NCBI GenBank assembly: GCA_018710785.1
Contig: DVJD01000083.1
Coordinates: 1-52,696 of the forward strand
Source: Candidatus Fimimorpha excrementavium
Lineage (GTDB): Bacteria; Bacillota; Clostridia; Lachnospirales; Lachnospiraceae
Direction: 5' to 3'
Length of the DNA: 52,696 nt
Numbering within the stretch: position 1 is the stretch's first letter; every line of letters starts with the position of its first letter. The notes beneath the pieces were generated by a model. The model was not told where the DNA came from. It saw only the letters and a list, made by a program, of their open reading frames with translations, and made no database searches. Shown piece by piece: positions 27,032-34,539 of the stretch. The translations under genes were made by a program, and so were the position numbers.

Positions 27032-28435
27032 ATGGTACAAAAAAAGGAAAAGTATTTAAGTTTTGCGGTGTGTATGGGCGATATGGTGAGCCTGGTCGTA
27101 GCTTTTATACTTGCCAATTGGATCTGGCTGGATTTATACCGCGGAATGGATGAGGTGAACTATGACAATATAGGAATCCTTCTGGCGACATTTATGTTTG
27201 TGTTTTTCCTGTTCAGCCTGAATCGTTATTTTCTGAAGCGATCCAATGTGGAAGAACTCATGAACATGATAAAAAATACGCTGCTTTTGGCTGCGATATC
27301 CACATTAATCTTATTTATTACAAAAAATTTTGACAGCATGAACCGCGGTGTGTTTGCCTGTACGCTGATTTTTTATGCTGCCCTGGGATTTGGAATCCGC
27401 GTGCTGCTGAAAAAGATTCTGAGAAAATATTTCAGAAAAAACATGCCGAAGATGCTTCTGGTCACCACCAGTGACCGTGCAGAGTCCATCATCCGGAGTT
27501 TGAATTCCAATTATGATCTGGACAGCCGTGTGGGTGCTGTGGTGCTGATTGACGAGGATAAGGTCGGAACCAAAATAGAAAATATTCCGGTGGTAGCCAG
27601 TTTCCACGATATGCTGGATTATACGAAAAAGGGTGTGGTGGATGAAGTTTTTATCCACGTATCCTACGATACGGGGCGTTCCCTGAAGCCGATCATCGAA
27701 GAATTTGAAAAAATGGGTGTGACCGTACATATCAATATCAATGTGCTGGATGGGTTTGATGAATTTAACAAAAGCATCAATATGCTGGGGTCCTATCCGG
27801 TGGTGTCCTTTGCGACCAAGTTTTTTGACAGTGAAAAAATGGTGGTTAAGAGGGTGATGGATATCGTCGGCGGATTGGTGGGATGCATGATTACGCTGAT
27901 TGCGGCGCTGATCCTGCTGCCCGTCATCAAGATCGAATCGCCCGGCCCGCTGTTCTTTAAACAGAAGCGTGTGGGAAAGAACGGCCGTTATTTTTACATC
28001 TATAAGTTCCGCTCCATGTATGTGGATGCCGAAGCGAGAAAAAAAGAACTGATGTCTCAGAATGAAATGAAGGGACTGATGTTCAAGATGAAAGATGACC
28101 CCCGCATCACAAAGGTGGGAAAATTCATCCGCGCCACAAGTATTGATGAGCTTCCGCAGTTTTTCAATGTTCTGAAAGGGGACATGAGCCTGGTGGGGAC
28201 GAGACCGCCGACTGTGGATGAATTCAAGCAGTACGAAATGTATCACAAGAGACGTTTAAGCATTAAGCCGGGCATCACCGGAATGTGGCAGGTGAGCGGA
28301 AGAAGTGATATTGAGGATTTTGAGGAGGTTGTTCGCCTGGATCTCTATTATATCGACAACTGGTCACTGGCGCTGGATGTGAAGATATTGTGCAAGACCG
28401 TGGCAGTGGTATTCGGCAAGGTGGGTTCCAGGTAA
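27032..28435 (+). CDS. Polyprenyl-phosphate sugar phosphotransferase (bacterial sugar transferase)
   Basis: 467 residues. Four to five N-terminal membrane helices (1-130) are followed by a nucleotide-binding-like domain and then the bacterial sugar transferase domain (about 265-465): VKRVMDIVGGLVGCMITLIAAL (re-entrant helix), GPLFFKQKRVGKNGRYFYIYKFRSM, DELPQFFNVLKGDMSLVGTRPP and IKPGITGMWQVSGRS. The WbaP/CpsE type adds a sugar-1-phosphate from a nucleotide sugar to undecaprenyl phosphate, the first step of a capsule, exopolysaccharide or glycan. No polymerase or flippase follows, so it primes glycans built elsewhere. The ribosome site is TTAGGAGAATGTAATA. Confidence 0.92.
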   Translation: MVQKKEKYLSFAVCMGDMVSLVVAFILANWIWLDLYRGMDEVNYDNIGILLATFMFVFFLFSLNRYFLKRSNVEELMNMIKNTLLLAAISTLILFITKNFDSMNRGVFACTLIFYAALGFGIRVLLKKILRKYFRKNMPKMLLVTTSDRAESIIRSLNSNYDLDSRVGAVVLIDEDKVGTKIENIPVVASFHDMLDYTKKGVVDEVFIHVSYDTGRSLKPIIEEFEKMGVTVHININVLDGFDEFNKSINMLGSYPVVSFATKFFDSEKMVVKRVMDIVGGLVGCMITLIAALILLPVIKIESPGPLFFKQKRVGKNGRYFYIYKFRSMYVDAEARKKELMSQNEMKGLMFKMKDDPRITKVGKFIRATSIDELPQFFNVLKGDMSLVGTRPPTVDEFKQYEMYHKRRLSIKPGITGMWQVSGRSDIEDFEEVVRLDLYYIDNWSLALDVKILCKTVAVVFGKVGSR

Positions 28436-28468
28436 GTCTGTCTGACAGCAATCATTTTGCAAAAAGGA

Positions 28469-28541
28469 AGGGCTGTTGCAAAATTTTATTGGATGGAAAC
28501 AAGGGGTTCTGTCCATAAAGTTCTGTGACGGCCCTGTTTTT
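28469..28541 (+). terminator. Probable terminator after the sugar transferase gene
   Basis: AGGGCTGT (28469-28476) pairs with ACGGCCCT (28528-28535), followed by GTTTTTG. The 5' arm continues as TGCAAAATTT, so it belongs to the TGTTGCAAAA hairpin group. The rest of the 323-bp gap (28542-28758) holds GC-rich sequence of no clear role and the promoter at 28652. Confidence 0.5.
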
Positions 28542-28651
28542 GTCAGGGGACCGTACGCTGCCATGGGCGGGCCGCGTCGGCGCAGTCCTGCGTGTAATAA
28601 AAGAATGACAGAAAATCAATAAAATTGTAAGAAAGTTCACATGTTTCTGAT

Positions 28652-28680
28652 TTGACAAACATAGTCGAATTTGTTATAAC
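28652..28680 (+). promoter_or_regulatory. Strong sigma-70 promoter for the LCP gene
   Basis: -35 TTGACA (28652-28657), 17-bp spacer, -10 TATAAC (28675-28680), about 78 bp before the start codon. Confidence 0.8.
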
Positions 28681-28758
28681 AGGAGAAAAAGCGGATGCGG
28701 AAAGGACTGACCTTTGCCGTATCCCTTTGCCAACCGATAACCAATAAGGAGGAGTGGC

Positions 28759-30228
28759 ATGGCAAATTTAAGCGAAGAAGAACGCAAAATACTGGAACAG
28801 GCCAGAGAGATCCAGGACAGGCTGGAAGCTGAGCGCCTGGAAGCCGGTGAGATAGAACTGGACTCCGATAAGAAACGGAGAAAGAAACGGGAAGAGCTGA
28901 AACGGGAAGAACAGATGCGTCAGAGCCAGATGGAGGCGGAGAGACGCAGACAGCAGGAGGCCCGCAGAAGGCAGGCGGAGATGAATCAAAGGCGGCAGGC
29001 CATGGAACAAAATCCGCAGAATCCTGCCGGCCATCCGGGGCAGACGAAGGGAACGGCGGCGGGACAAGCGTCTTCCAATAAGGAATATTGGGAGGCAGCC
29101 AAGAGGGAGGTCGCCTCTTCCCGGGAACAAGGGGCCAGGGCCGCAGGAACCATGTCTCCCCACCGGGCCCGGCCGCTGGCACAGAATGGGCAGGAGAACA
29201 GAAGGCCTGTCCCACAGCGCCCGGCACAGGCGCAGAGAAGACGGATGGAGGAAGCGCCTGCAGTACCAAAAAAGAAGAAAAAGAGTCATGCAAAAAAAAT
29301 AGCAGCTGTGCTGCTGACCATTTGTATGATATTGGCGCTTCTGTTTGCCGGTGCATATTTTATTGTGAGGGCCATAGTCAGCAGAACCAATTACCAGCCC
29401 TATGAAACCGAGTATGTGAGGGCTGCGGATGTCATGCACGATTCCGACGTTATGAATGTGCTGCTGATCGGCAGTGATGAGCGCGGCAGTGTGGATACGG
29501 CCCGCTCCGATGCCATGATTGTTCTGTCTGTCAATGAGAATACGAAAAAAATCGTCATGACCTCCATTCTGCGCGACAGTTATGTGAATATCCCCGGGTA
29601 TGGAATGCAGAGAATCAATCATTCCTATCAGATGGGAGGGCCTGCTCTTCTGATACAGACCATTGAAGAGAATTTTAAGATAGGGATCGATTATTATGCC
29701 AGTGTGGATTTCTTCGCCTTCATGGATATCATAGACTGTGTGGATGGTGTGGAGATCACTGTGACGGATGAGGAGGTTCAGTGGGTAAATGCCTATGTGG
29801 CAGATCTCAACAGCATACTGGGGGATCCGGAAGGAGACGGGTATATTTCAGGTGCTGGTACCCTGACGATGACGGGAAAGCAGGCCCTGGCCTATTCCAG
29901 AATCCGTTATGTGGGCACGGACTTTGCCCGAACCGAACGCCAGAGAACGGTGCTGAATGCGGTGATCGACAAGCTGAAGAGCGCCAATCCCATTCAGCTG
30001 TTCCGTGTGGTGAATACAGTACTTCCGGACGTGGACACGGATATGGATGACCATGCCATGACCATGACGCTGTTTAAGGCCATCACATATCTGGGATACG
30101 ATATTGAGCAGTTCCGCGTTCCCATGGATGGAACCTGGTGGAACGAAGATGCCGGCGGCCAGGAAGTGCTGGGCATGGATTTTGCGGCCAATATCGCCGG
30201 TCTGCAAAATACGATATATGGTGAATAG
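28759..30228 (+). CDS. LytR-CpsA-Psr (LCP) family cell-wall polymer ligase with long cytosolic tail
   Basis: 489 residues. Residues 1-175 are hydrophilic and extremely rich in Arg, Glu and Gln, probably coiled-coil and disordered. One membrane helix lies at about 182-205 (IAAVLLTICMILALLFAGAYFIV). The LCP domain (about 230-400) faces outside: NVLLIGSDERGSVDTARSDAMIVLSVN, TSILRDSYVNIPG with the conserved Arg/Asp, and KQALAYSRIRY near 375. LCP proteins move teichoic acid or capsule from undecaprenyl pyrophosphate to peptidoglycan. The cytosolic part is several times longer than in B. subtilis TagT/U/V. Its neighbourhood (sugar transferase, glmM/glmS) fits glycan attachment. AAGGAGGAGTGGC is the ribosome site. 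Confidence 0.9.
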   Translation: MANLSEEERKILEQAREIQDRLEAERLEAGEIELDSDKKRRKKREELKREEQMRQSQMEAERRRQQEARRRQAEMNQRRQAMEQNPQNPAGHPGQTKGTAAGQASSNKEYWEAAKREVASSREQGARAAGTMSPHRARPLAQNGQENRRPVPQRPAQAQRRRMEEAPAVPKKKKKSHAKKIAAVLLTICMILALLFAGAYFIVRAIVSRTNYQPYETEYVRAADVMHDSDVMNVLLIGSDERGSVDTARSDAMIVLSVNENTKKIVMTSILRDSYVNIPGYGMQRINHSYQMGGPALLIQTIEENFKIGIDYYASVDFFAFMDIIDCVDGVEITVTDEEVQWVNAYVADLNSILGDPEGDGYISGAGTLTMTGKQALAYSRIRYVGTDFARTERQRTVLNAVIDKLKSANPIQLFRVVNTVLPDVDTDMDDHAMTMTLFKAITYLGYDIEQFRVPMDGTWWNEDAGGQEVLGMDFAANIAGLQNTIYGE

Positions 30229-30272
30229 GCGAAAAAAGTCGATGAATTGTAGGAGCATATTGAAAAAATCTC

Positions 30273-30301
30273 TGTCATTCCCCGCCTGAATGTAGTATAA
30301 T
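30273..30301 (+). promoter_or_regulatory. Possible promoter of the small zinc-ribbon gene
   Basis: Consensus -10 TATAAT (30296-30301), 35 bp before the start codon. The -35 at 17 bp spacing (TGTCAT, 30273-30278) is poor. Confidence 0.45.
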
Positions 30302-30335
30302 GGCATTTATAAAAAACAGGCGAGGAAGTGATAGT

Positions 30336-30581
30336 ATGATGTACGTATTTATATGCCCCAAATGCGGTTACTCCACGATGGTGAGCTTATACCGCTCCCT
30401 TGAGTGCAGAGTCTGCGGAGAAGATATGGCAAATTGTGAGATTGATTTTTTAGACTGGGTGGAGCTGAGTATGGAACAGAGAAAGAAACTGATCCGTATG
30501 TATCAGAAAACAGATCCGAAGAATCTCTGTTTTTACAGACCCATGCCATACTATGATCATAAAGAACGCAATTATTGGTGA
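30336..30581 (+). CDS. Small zinc-ribbon-like protein of unknown function
   Basis: 81 residues. Two CxxC knuckles, CPKC at 7-10 and CRVC near 25-28, suggest one bound zinc, as in rubredoxin-like or zinc-ribbon proteins. The rest (DFLDWVELSMEQRKKLIRMYQ, then a Pro/Tyr-rich end) is polar with one amphipathic helix. I do not recognise a specific family. The start at 30336 (MM) follows GAGGAAGTGATAGT; the frame is open from 30300 without a ribosome site. It has its own -10 box and terminator, so it is a short independent transcript between the LCP gene and glmM. Confidence 0.7.
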   Translation: MMYVFICPKCGYSTMVSLYRSLECRVCGEDMANCEIDFLDWVELSMEQRKKLIRMYQKTDPKNLCFYRPMPYYDHKERNYW

Positions 30582-30588
30582 CTAAGAG

Positions 30589-30620
30589 AGAAAGTGGAAA
30601 ATTTTTTCACTTTCTTTTTT
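30589..30620 (+). terminator. Intrinsic terminator after the zinc-ribbon gene
   Basis: AGAAAGTG (30589-30596) pairs with CACTTTCT (30608-30615), followed by T to 30620. The 11-nt loop contains AAA and TTTTTT. Confidence 0.75.
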
Positions 30621-30640
30621 AGAATAAAAATATCTTTCAG

Positions 30641-30669
30641 TTCACATGGATAGGGTTTTGTGTTATACT
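30641..30669 (+). promoter_or_regulatory. Promoter for glmM-glmS
   Basis: -35 TTCACA (30641-30646), 17-bp spacer, -10 TATACT (30664-30669), about 107 bp before glmM. Confidence 0.65.
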
Positions 30670-30775
30670 TGGCGATAGTGTAAAACATTTTTGAAACAGA
30701 AAGACGAATCGGCGCGGATGATTTTCGAAGAGATGGACAGAGGAAGGGCCGATTGGAATTTCGGATAGGAGTCGT

Positions 30776-32122
30776 ATGGGTAAATATTTTGGGACAGATG
30801 GTTTTCGCGGAGAAGCAAATGTAAATCTGACAGTGGAACACGCTTTTAAAGTAGGGCGTTTTCTGGGATGGTATTATGGACAAAATCATAAATGCCGTGT
30901 CGTAATCGGTAAGGATACGAGAAGAAGCAGCTACATGTTTGAATATTCCCTGGTGGCAGGTCTGACGGCGTCAGGCGCCGACGCGTATCTTCTTCATGTG
31001 ACGACGACACCGAGTGTTTCCTATGTGGTGCGCACGGAAGATTTTGACTGCGGTATCATGATTTCAGCCAGCCATAATCCATACTATGACAATGGCATCA
31101 AAGTCATCAACGGAAAAGGCGAAAAGCTGGAGGAATCCGTGATTGAAAAAATAGAGGAATATCTGGATGGGAAGACGGGAGAGATTCCGCTGGCCATCAA
31201 CGAAGACATTGGGTGTACGGTGGATTACGCGGCGGGGAGAAACCGCTATGTGGGGTATCTGATCTCTCTGGCGATTCATTCCTATAAAGGTGTCCGCGTG
31301 GGGCTGGACTGTGCCAACGGCAGCGCCTGGATGATTGCCAAGAATGTGTTTGATGCTCTGGGAGCGAAAACATATGTGATCAACAATGAACCCAATGGAA
31401 TCAATATCAACACCAACTGCGGCTCCACACACATCGAGGGACTGCAGAACTATGTGGTGGAAAAAGGTCTGGACGTGGGCTTCGCATTCGATGGAGATGC
31501 GGACCGCTGCCTTTGCGTGGATGAAAAGGGAAACCTGGTGGATGGAGACAAGATTCTTTATCTCGCCGGAAAGTATATGAAGGAGCGGGGCGAACTGGCC
31601 AATAATACAGTGGTCACCACGGTCATGTCCAATTTTGGTCTGTACAAAGCCTTTGACAGCATCGGCATCGATTATGAGAAGACGGCTGTCGGGGATAAAT
31701 ATGTCTATGAAAATATGGTGACAAATGGCCACAAGATCGGCGGAGAACAGTCCGGCCATATTATTTTCAGCAACTACGCGACCACAGGAGACGGCATCCT
31801 CACGGCCATTAAGGTGATGGAAGTCATGTTATCCAAGAAGATGCCGCTGTCTGAGCTGGCAGACCCGGTGAAGATTTATCCGCAGCTGCTGAAAAATGTC
31901 CGTGTGGCAGACAAGAAAGCGGCCAGAGAAGATGCGGATGTGCAGGCAGCCGTGGATGCTGTGACAGAAGCTCTGGGAGATACCGGACGTATTCTGGTCC
32001 GTGAAAGCGGGACGGAGCCGGTGATCCGCGTTATGGTAGAGGCGGAGAGCGACGCCATCTGTAAGAAATATGTGGATCAGGTGGTCGCAGTCCTGCAGGA
32101 AAAAGGGCATGTGGTGAAATAG
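30776..32122 (+). CDS. glmM: Phosphoglucosamine mutase
   Basis: 448 residues, full length. Interconverts glucosamine-6-P and glucosamine-1-P for UDP-GlcNAc. Landmarks are the N-terminal MGKYFGTDGFRGEANV, the phosphoserine loop MISASHNPYYDNGIKV near residue 97, the metal loop DGDADRCLCVD near 238-248 and the sugar loop GGEQSGHII near 322. The C-terminal phosphate-binding loop is RESGTEPVIRVMVE near 404. The order glmM-glmS (95 bp apart) places two successive steps of amino-sugar synthesis together, feeding peptidoglycan and teichoic acid genes in this window. Confidence 0.95.
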   Translation: MGKYFGTDGFRGEANVNLTVEHAFKVGRFLGWYYGQNHKCRVVIGKDTRRSSYMFEYSLVAGLTASGADAYLLHVTTTPSVSYVVRTEDFDCGIMISASHNPYYDNGIKVINGKGEKLEESVIEKIEEYLDGKTGEIPLAINEDIGCTVDYAAGRNRYVGYLISLAIHSYKGVRVGLDCANGSAWMIAKNVFDALGAKTYVINNEPNGININTNCGSTHIEGLQNYVVEKGLDVGFAFDGDADRCLCVDEKGNLVDGDKILYLAGKYMKERGELANNTVVTTVMSNFGLYKAFDSIGIDYEKTAVGDKYVYENMVTNGHKIGGEQSGHIIFSNYATTGDGILTAIKVMEVMLSKKMPLSELADPVKIYPQLLKNVRVADKKAAREDADVQAAVDAVTEALGDTGRILVRESGTEPVIRVMVEAESDAICKKYVDQVVAVLQEKGHVVK

Positions 32123-32216
32123 GGATCCGTATACAGAAAGCCATGCGGATTTAAAGGAAGGTATCGGGTTTACAAGACAGGGGTGCGGCAGCAGGGATTG
32201 ACAGGAGGAAAATGGA

Positions 32217-34043
32217 ATGTGTGGAATAGTTGGATATACAGGAGAAGAACAGGCAGCTCCGATTTTGCTGGATGGTCTGGCAAAATTGGAGTACCGCGGT
32301 TATGATTCTGCCGGGCTTGCTGTCTTCAATGGAACGGAAATCGAAGTGGTGAAGGCCAAGGGGAGACTGCAGGCACTGCGTCAGCTGACGAATGATGGCC
32401 TTGCCATGGAAGGATTTACGGGGATCGGCCATACGAGATGGGCGACACATGGGGAACCATCTGTGGTGAATTCCCATCCCCATTTGAACCAGGACAAAAC
32501 CATAGCTGTGGTTCACAACGGGATTATCGAAAATTACCAGCCACTGCGGGATCGTATGATCCGAAAAGGATATACCTTTGTTTCCCAGACAGATACGGAA
32601 GTACTGGCGCATATGCTGGATTATTATTACAAAGGAGATCCGCTGGAGGCCATCTCCAAAGTACTGACCCGTGTGGAGGGTTCCTACGCGCTGGGAATTA
32701 TTTTTAAAGACCATCCGGGAAAACTGTTTGCTGTCAGAAAAGACAGCCCGCTGATCGTGGGAAAGGCAGAGACGGGATGCTTTATCGCTTCCGACGTACC
32801 GGCGATTCTGAAGTATACCAGAAATGTATATTTCATTGACAATATGGAAATCGTATGCCTGGATAAAGAAGGGCCCCATTTCTACAACCTGGATCAGGAA
32901 GAAGTGGAAAAAGAAATTTCCGTCGTGGAATGGGATCTGGAAGCTGCTGAAAAAGGCGGATATGAGCATTTCATGCTGAAAGAGATTTATGAACAGCCGA
33001 AAGCGGTCAGAGATACCATCAGCCCCCGCATCAAAGACGATCAGATCGTGATCGATGAACTTCAGATGACCGATGAGGAGATCCTGAACATCAAAAAGAT
33101 CTCCATCATTGCCTGCGGATCTGCGTATCATGCGGGAGTGACGGGAAAGTATGTGATGGAGGGTCTGGCCAGAATCCCTGTGGAAGTGGATTTGGCAAGC
33201 GAATACCGTTACCGCAATCCGATTGTGGAAGACAACACCATGGTCATCATCATCAGCCAGTCCGGTGAGACCGCCGATTCTCTGGCCGCTCTGAGAGAAG
33301 CCAAGAACCGCGGCGTAAAAGTCCTTGGAATCGTCAACGTGGTGGGCAGCTCCATCGCCAGAGAGGCGGACAACGTGATGTATACCTGGGCGGGACCGGA
33401 GATTTCCGTGGCCACCACAAAGGCATACAGTACGCAGCTGGCTGCCTTGTATCTGCTCTCTCTCCATTTCGGAAAAGTGAGAGGAACCATATCCGGCGAT
33501 GAATATAAGAGTCTGGTTCAGGAGCTGAAGCTGCTCCCGGAAAAAATTCAGAGTGTGCTGGGCGATAAGGAAAGGATCCAGTGGTTTGCCAGCAAATTCT
33601 TTGCCAGCCATGATATCTTTTTCATCGGACGCGGGCTGGATTATGCCACATCACTGGAAGGTTCCCTGAAACTGAAGGAGATATCCTATATCCATTCAGA
33701 GGCCTATGCTGCCGGAGAATTGAAGCACGGCACCATCTCCCTGATCGAGGACGGCATTCTGGTGGCCGCCATTGTGACGCAGCCGGATCTCTATGATAAG
33801 ATGATCAGCAATATCGTGGAAGTAAAATCCAGAGGAGCTTATATCATGGCGCTGACCAATGATGGCAATTATGCCATGGAAGATACGGCGAACTTCACCG
33901 TATACGTGCCGAAAACCAGCCCATGGTTTACCACTTCCCTGGCTGTGATACCGCTTCAGCTGTTCGCCTATTATGTATCCCTTGGAAAAGGGCTGGATGT
34001 GGATAAGCCGCGTAATCTGGCGAAGTCGGTGACGGTGGAGTAG
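32217..34043 (+). CDS. glmS: Glutamine-fructose-6-phosphate aminotransferase (isomerizing)
   Basis: 608 residues, full length. Makes glucosamine-6-P from fructose-6-P and glutamine, the entry to amino sugars. The N-terminal nucleophile Cys2 lies in MCGIVGYTG. The glutaminase domain (1-235) includes HTRWATHGEPS. Two SIS sugar-isomerase domains (about 285-425 and 455-600) follow, with SQSGETADSLAALREAK. The C-terminus ends in KPRNLAKSVTVE as in the family. GACAGGAGGAAAATGGA is the ribosome site. The 94-bp leader is too short for a glmS ribozyme and shows none of its core, so control must be different here. Confidence 0.97.
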   Translation: MCGIVGYTGEEQAAPILLDGLAKLEYRGYDSAGLAVFNGTEIEVVKAKGRLQALRQLTNDGLAMEGFTGIGHTRWATHGEPSVVNSHPHLNQDKTIAVVHNGIIENYQPLRDRMIRKGYTFVSQTDTEVLAHMLDYYYKGDPLEAISKVLTRVEGSYALGIIFKDHPGKLFAVRKDSPLIVGKAETGCFIASDVPAILKYTRNVYFIDNMEIVCLDKEGPHFYNLDQEEVEKEISVVEWDLEAAEKGGYEHFMLKEIYEQPKAVRDTISPRIKDDQIVIDELQMTDEEILNIKKISIIACGSAYHAGVTGKYVMEGLARIPVEVDLASEYRYRNPIVEDNTMVIIISQSGETADSLAALREAKNRGVKVLGIVNVVGSSIAREADNVMYTWAGPEISVATTKAYSTQLAALYLLSLHFGKVRGTISGDEYKSLVQELKLLPEKIQSVLGDKERIQWFASKFFASHDIFFIGRGLDYATSLEGSLKLKEISYIHSEAYAAGELKHGTISLIEDGILVAAIVTQPDLYDKMISNIVEVKSRGAYIMALTNDGNYAMEDTANFTVYVPKTSPWFTTSLAVIPLQLFAYYVSLGKGLDVDKPRNLAKSVTVE

Positions 34044-34067
34044 AGGGGGGAATATCCTGAATGCTGC

Positions 34068-34097
34068 AACCCGGACGGCCGGAGGGAGTGAAGGGGA
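34068..34097 (+). repeat. Fragment of the variable-arm hairpin element (5' end only)
   Basis: AACCCGGACGGCCGGAGGGA matches the leader and left arm start of the full copies, but no core or right arm follows. It lies 25 bp after glmS, in the same orientation as glmS. It is also inverted relative to the full copy at 34344-34504. Confidence 0.65.
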
Positions 34098-34136
34098 TAT
34101 TATATCTTGGGATTCATGATAGTTTGGAAAAGTGAT

Positions 34137-34295
34137 GGGATGCTGTGAAATCCGCACTGTATAGAAAAAAATAATCGGCTGTTTGCCATTGAGAGGGTGT
34201 TGCAAAATTCGCACAATTTTGCAACACCCTCTTTTAAAAGCCAGGTATCAGGATTATTTTTTGTGTCTATGTGAATTTTGCAGAGTCCCCTTTAT
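34137..34295. repeat. Nested palindromes: a hairpin split by a second palindromic insert
   Basis: The outer parts (34137-34164 and 34263-34295) resemble the two arms and loop of the intact hairpin at 1731-1790. Between them, 34165-34262 is bounded by an AAAAAATAATC / GATTATTTTTT inverted repeat and contains the 18-bp hairpin at 34192-34232. The 496-bp glmS-argH gap is thus almost wholly repeat elements; 34296-34343 shows nothing clear. Confidence 0.65.
34192..34235 (+). terminator. Strong hairpin with T-run, terminator of glmM-glmS
   Basis: An 18-bp perfect stem (34192-34209 with 34215-34232; sequence AGAGGGTGTTGCAAAATT) with a 5-nt loop CGCAC, then TTTT. It forms the inner palindrome of the nested structure. 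Confidence 0.75.
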
Positions 34296-34343
34296 ACTTG
34301 AGCAGCAATCGCTCCTGTCAGCTTTGCTGGAAGGATGTAATCA

Positions 34344-34504
34344 GCCGGAGAGAGGCGGGGGACACTTTGCAGGATTTTGAAAAACGCCGGTACTTGATTT
34401 TTCCAGCCGGAAGGTGCAGAAAAATCTTAGTACCGCTGCGTTTTTCACTAAGCGAGAGCGGTCCGGCAAAGTGTCCCCCGCCTCTCTCCGGCGTCCGGGC
34501 ATCC
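34344..34504 (-). repeat. Variable-arm long hairpin element, copy 2
   Basis: Reads on the minus strand, as does argH just upstream of it. Leader GGATGCCCGGAC (34504-34493). The arms 34344-34370 and 34466-34492 are perfectly complementary over 27 bp, with sequence unlike copies 1 and 3. The core (GAAAAACGCAGCGGTACTAA, GATTTTTC, GAAAAATC, AGTACCGGCGTTTTTC) is nearly identical to the other copies. The apex differs (CC-GGAA-GG). Confidence 0.9.
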
Positions 34505-34539
34505 AATCAACCAATTATTCTAATACAAGTGCGTCTCAA

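Noticed and set aside
32123-32216. glmS ribozyme upstream of glmS
   Set aside because: The gap is 94 bp, shorter than the ribozyme, and none of its conserved core is visible.
32151-33611. 486-codon open frame on the minus strand
   Set aside because: Opposite glmS, which is complete. Composition is typical of antisense translation.
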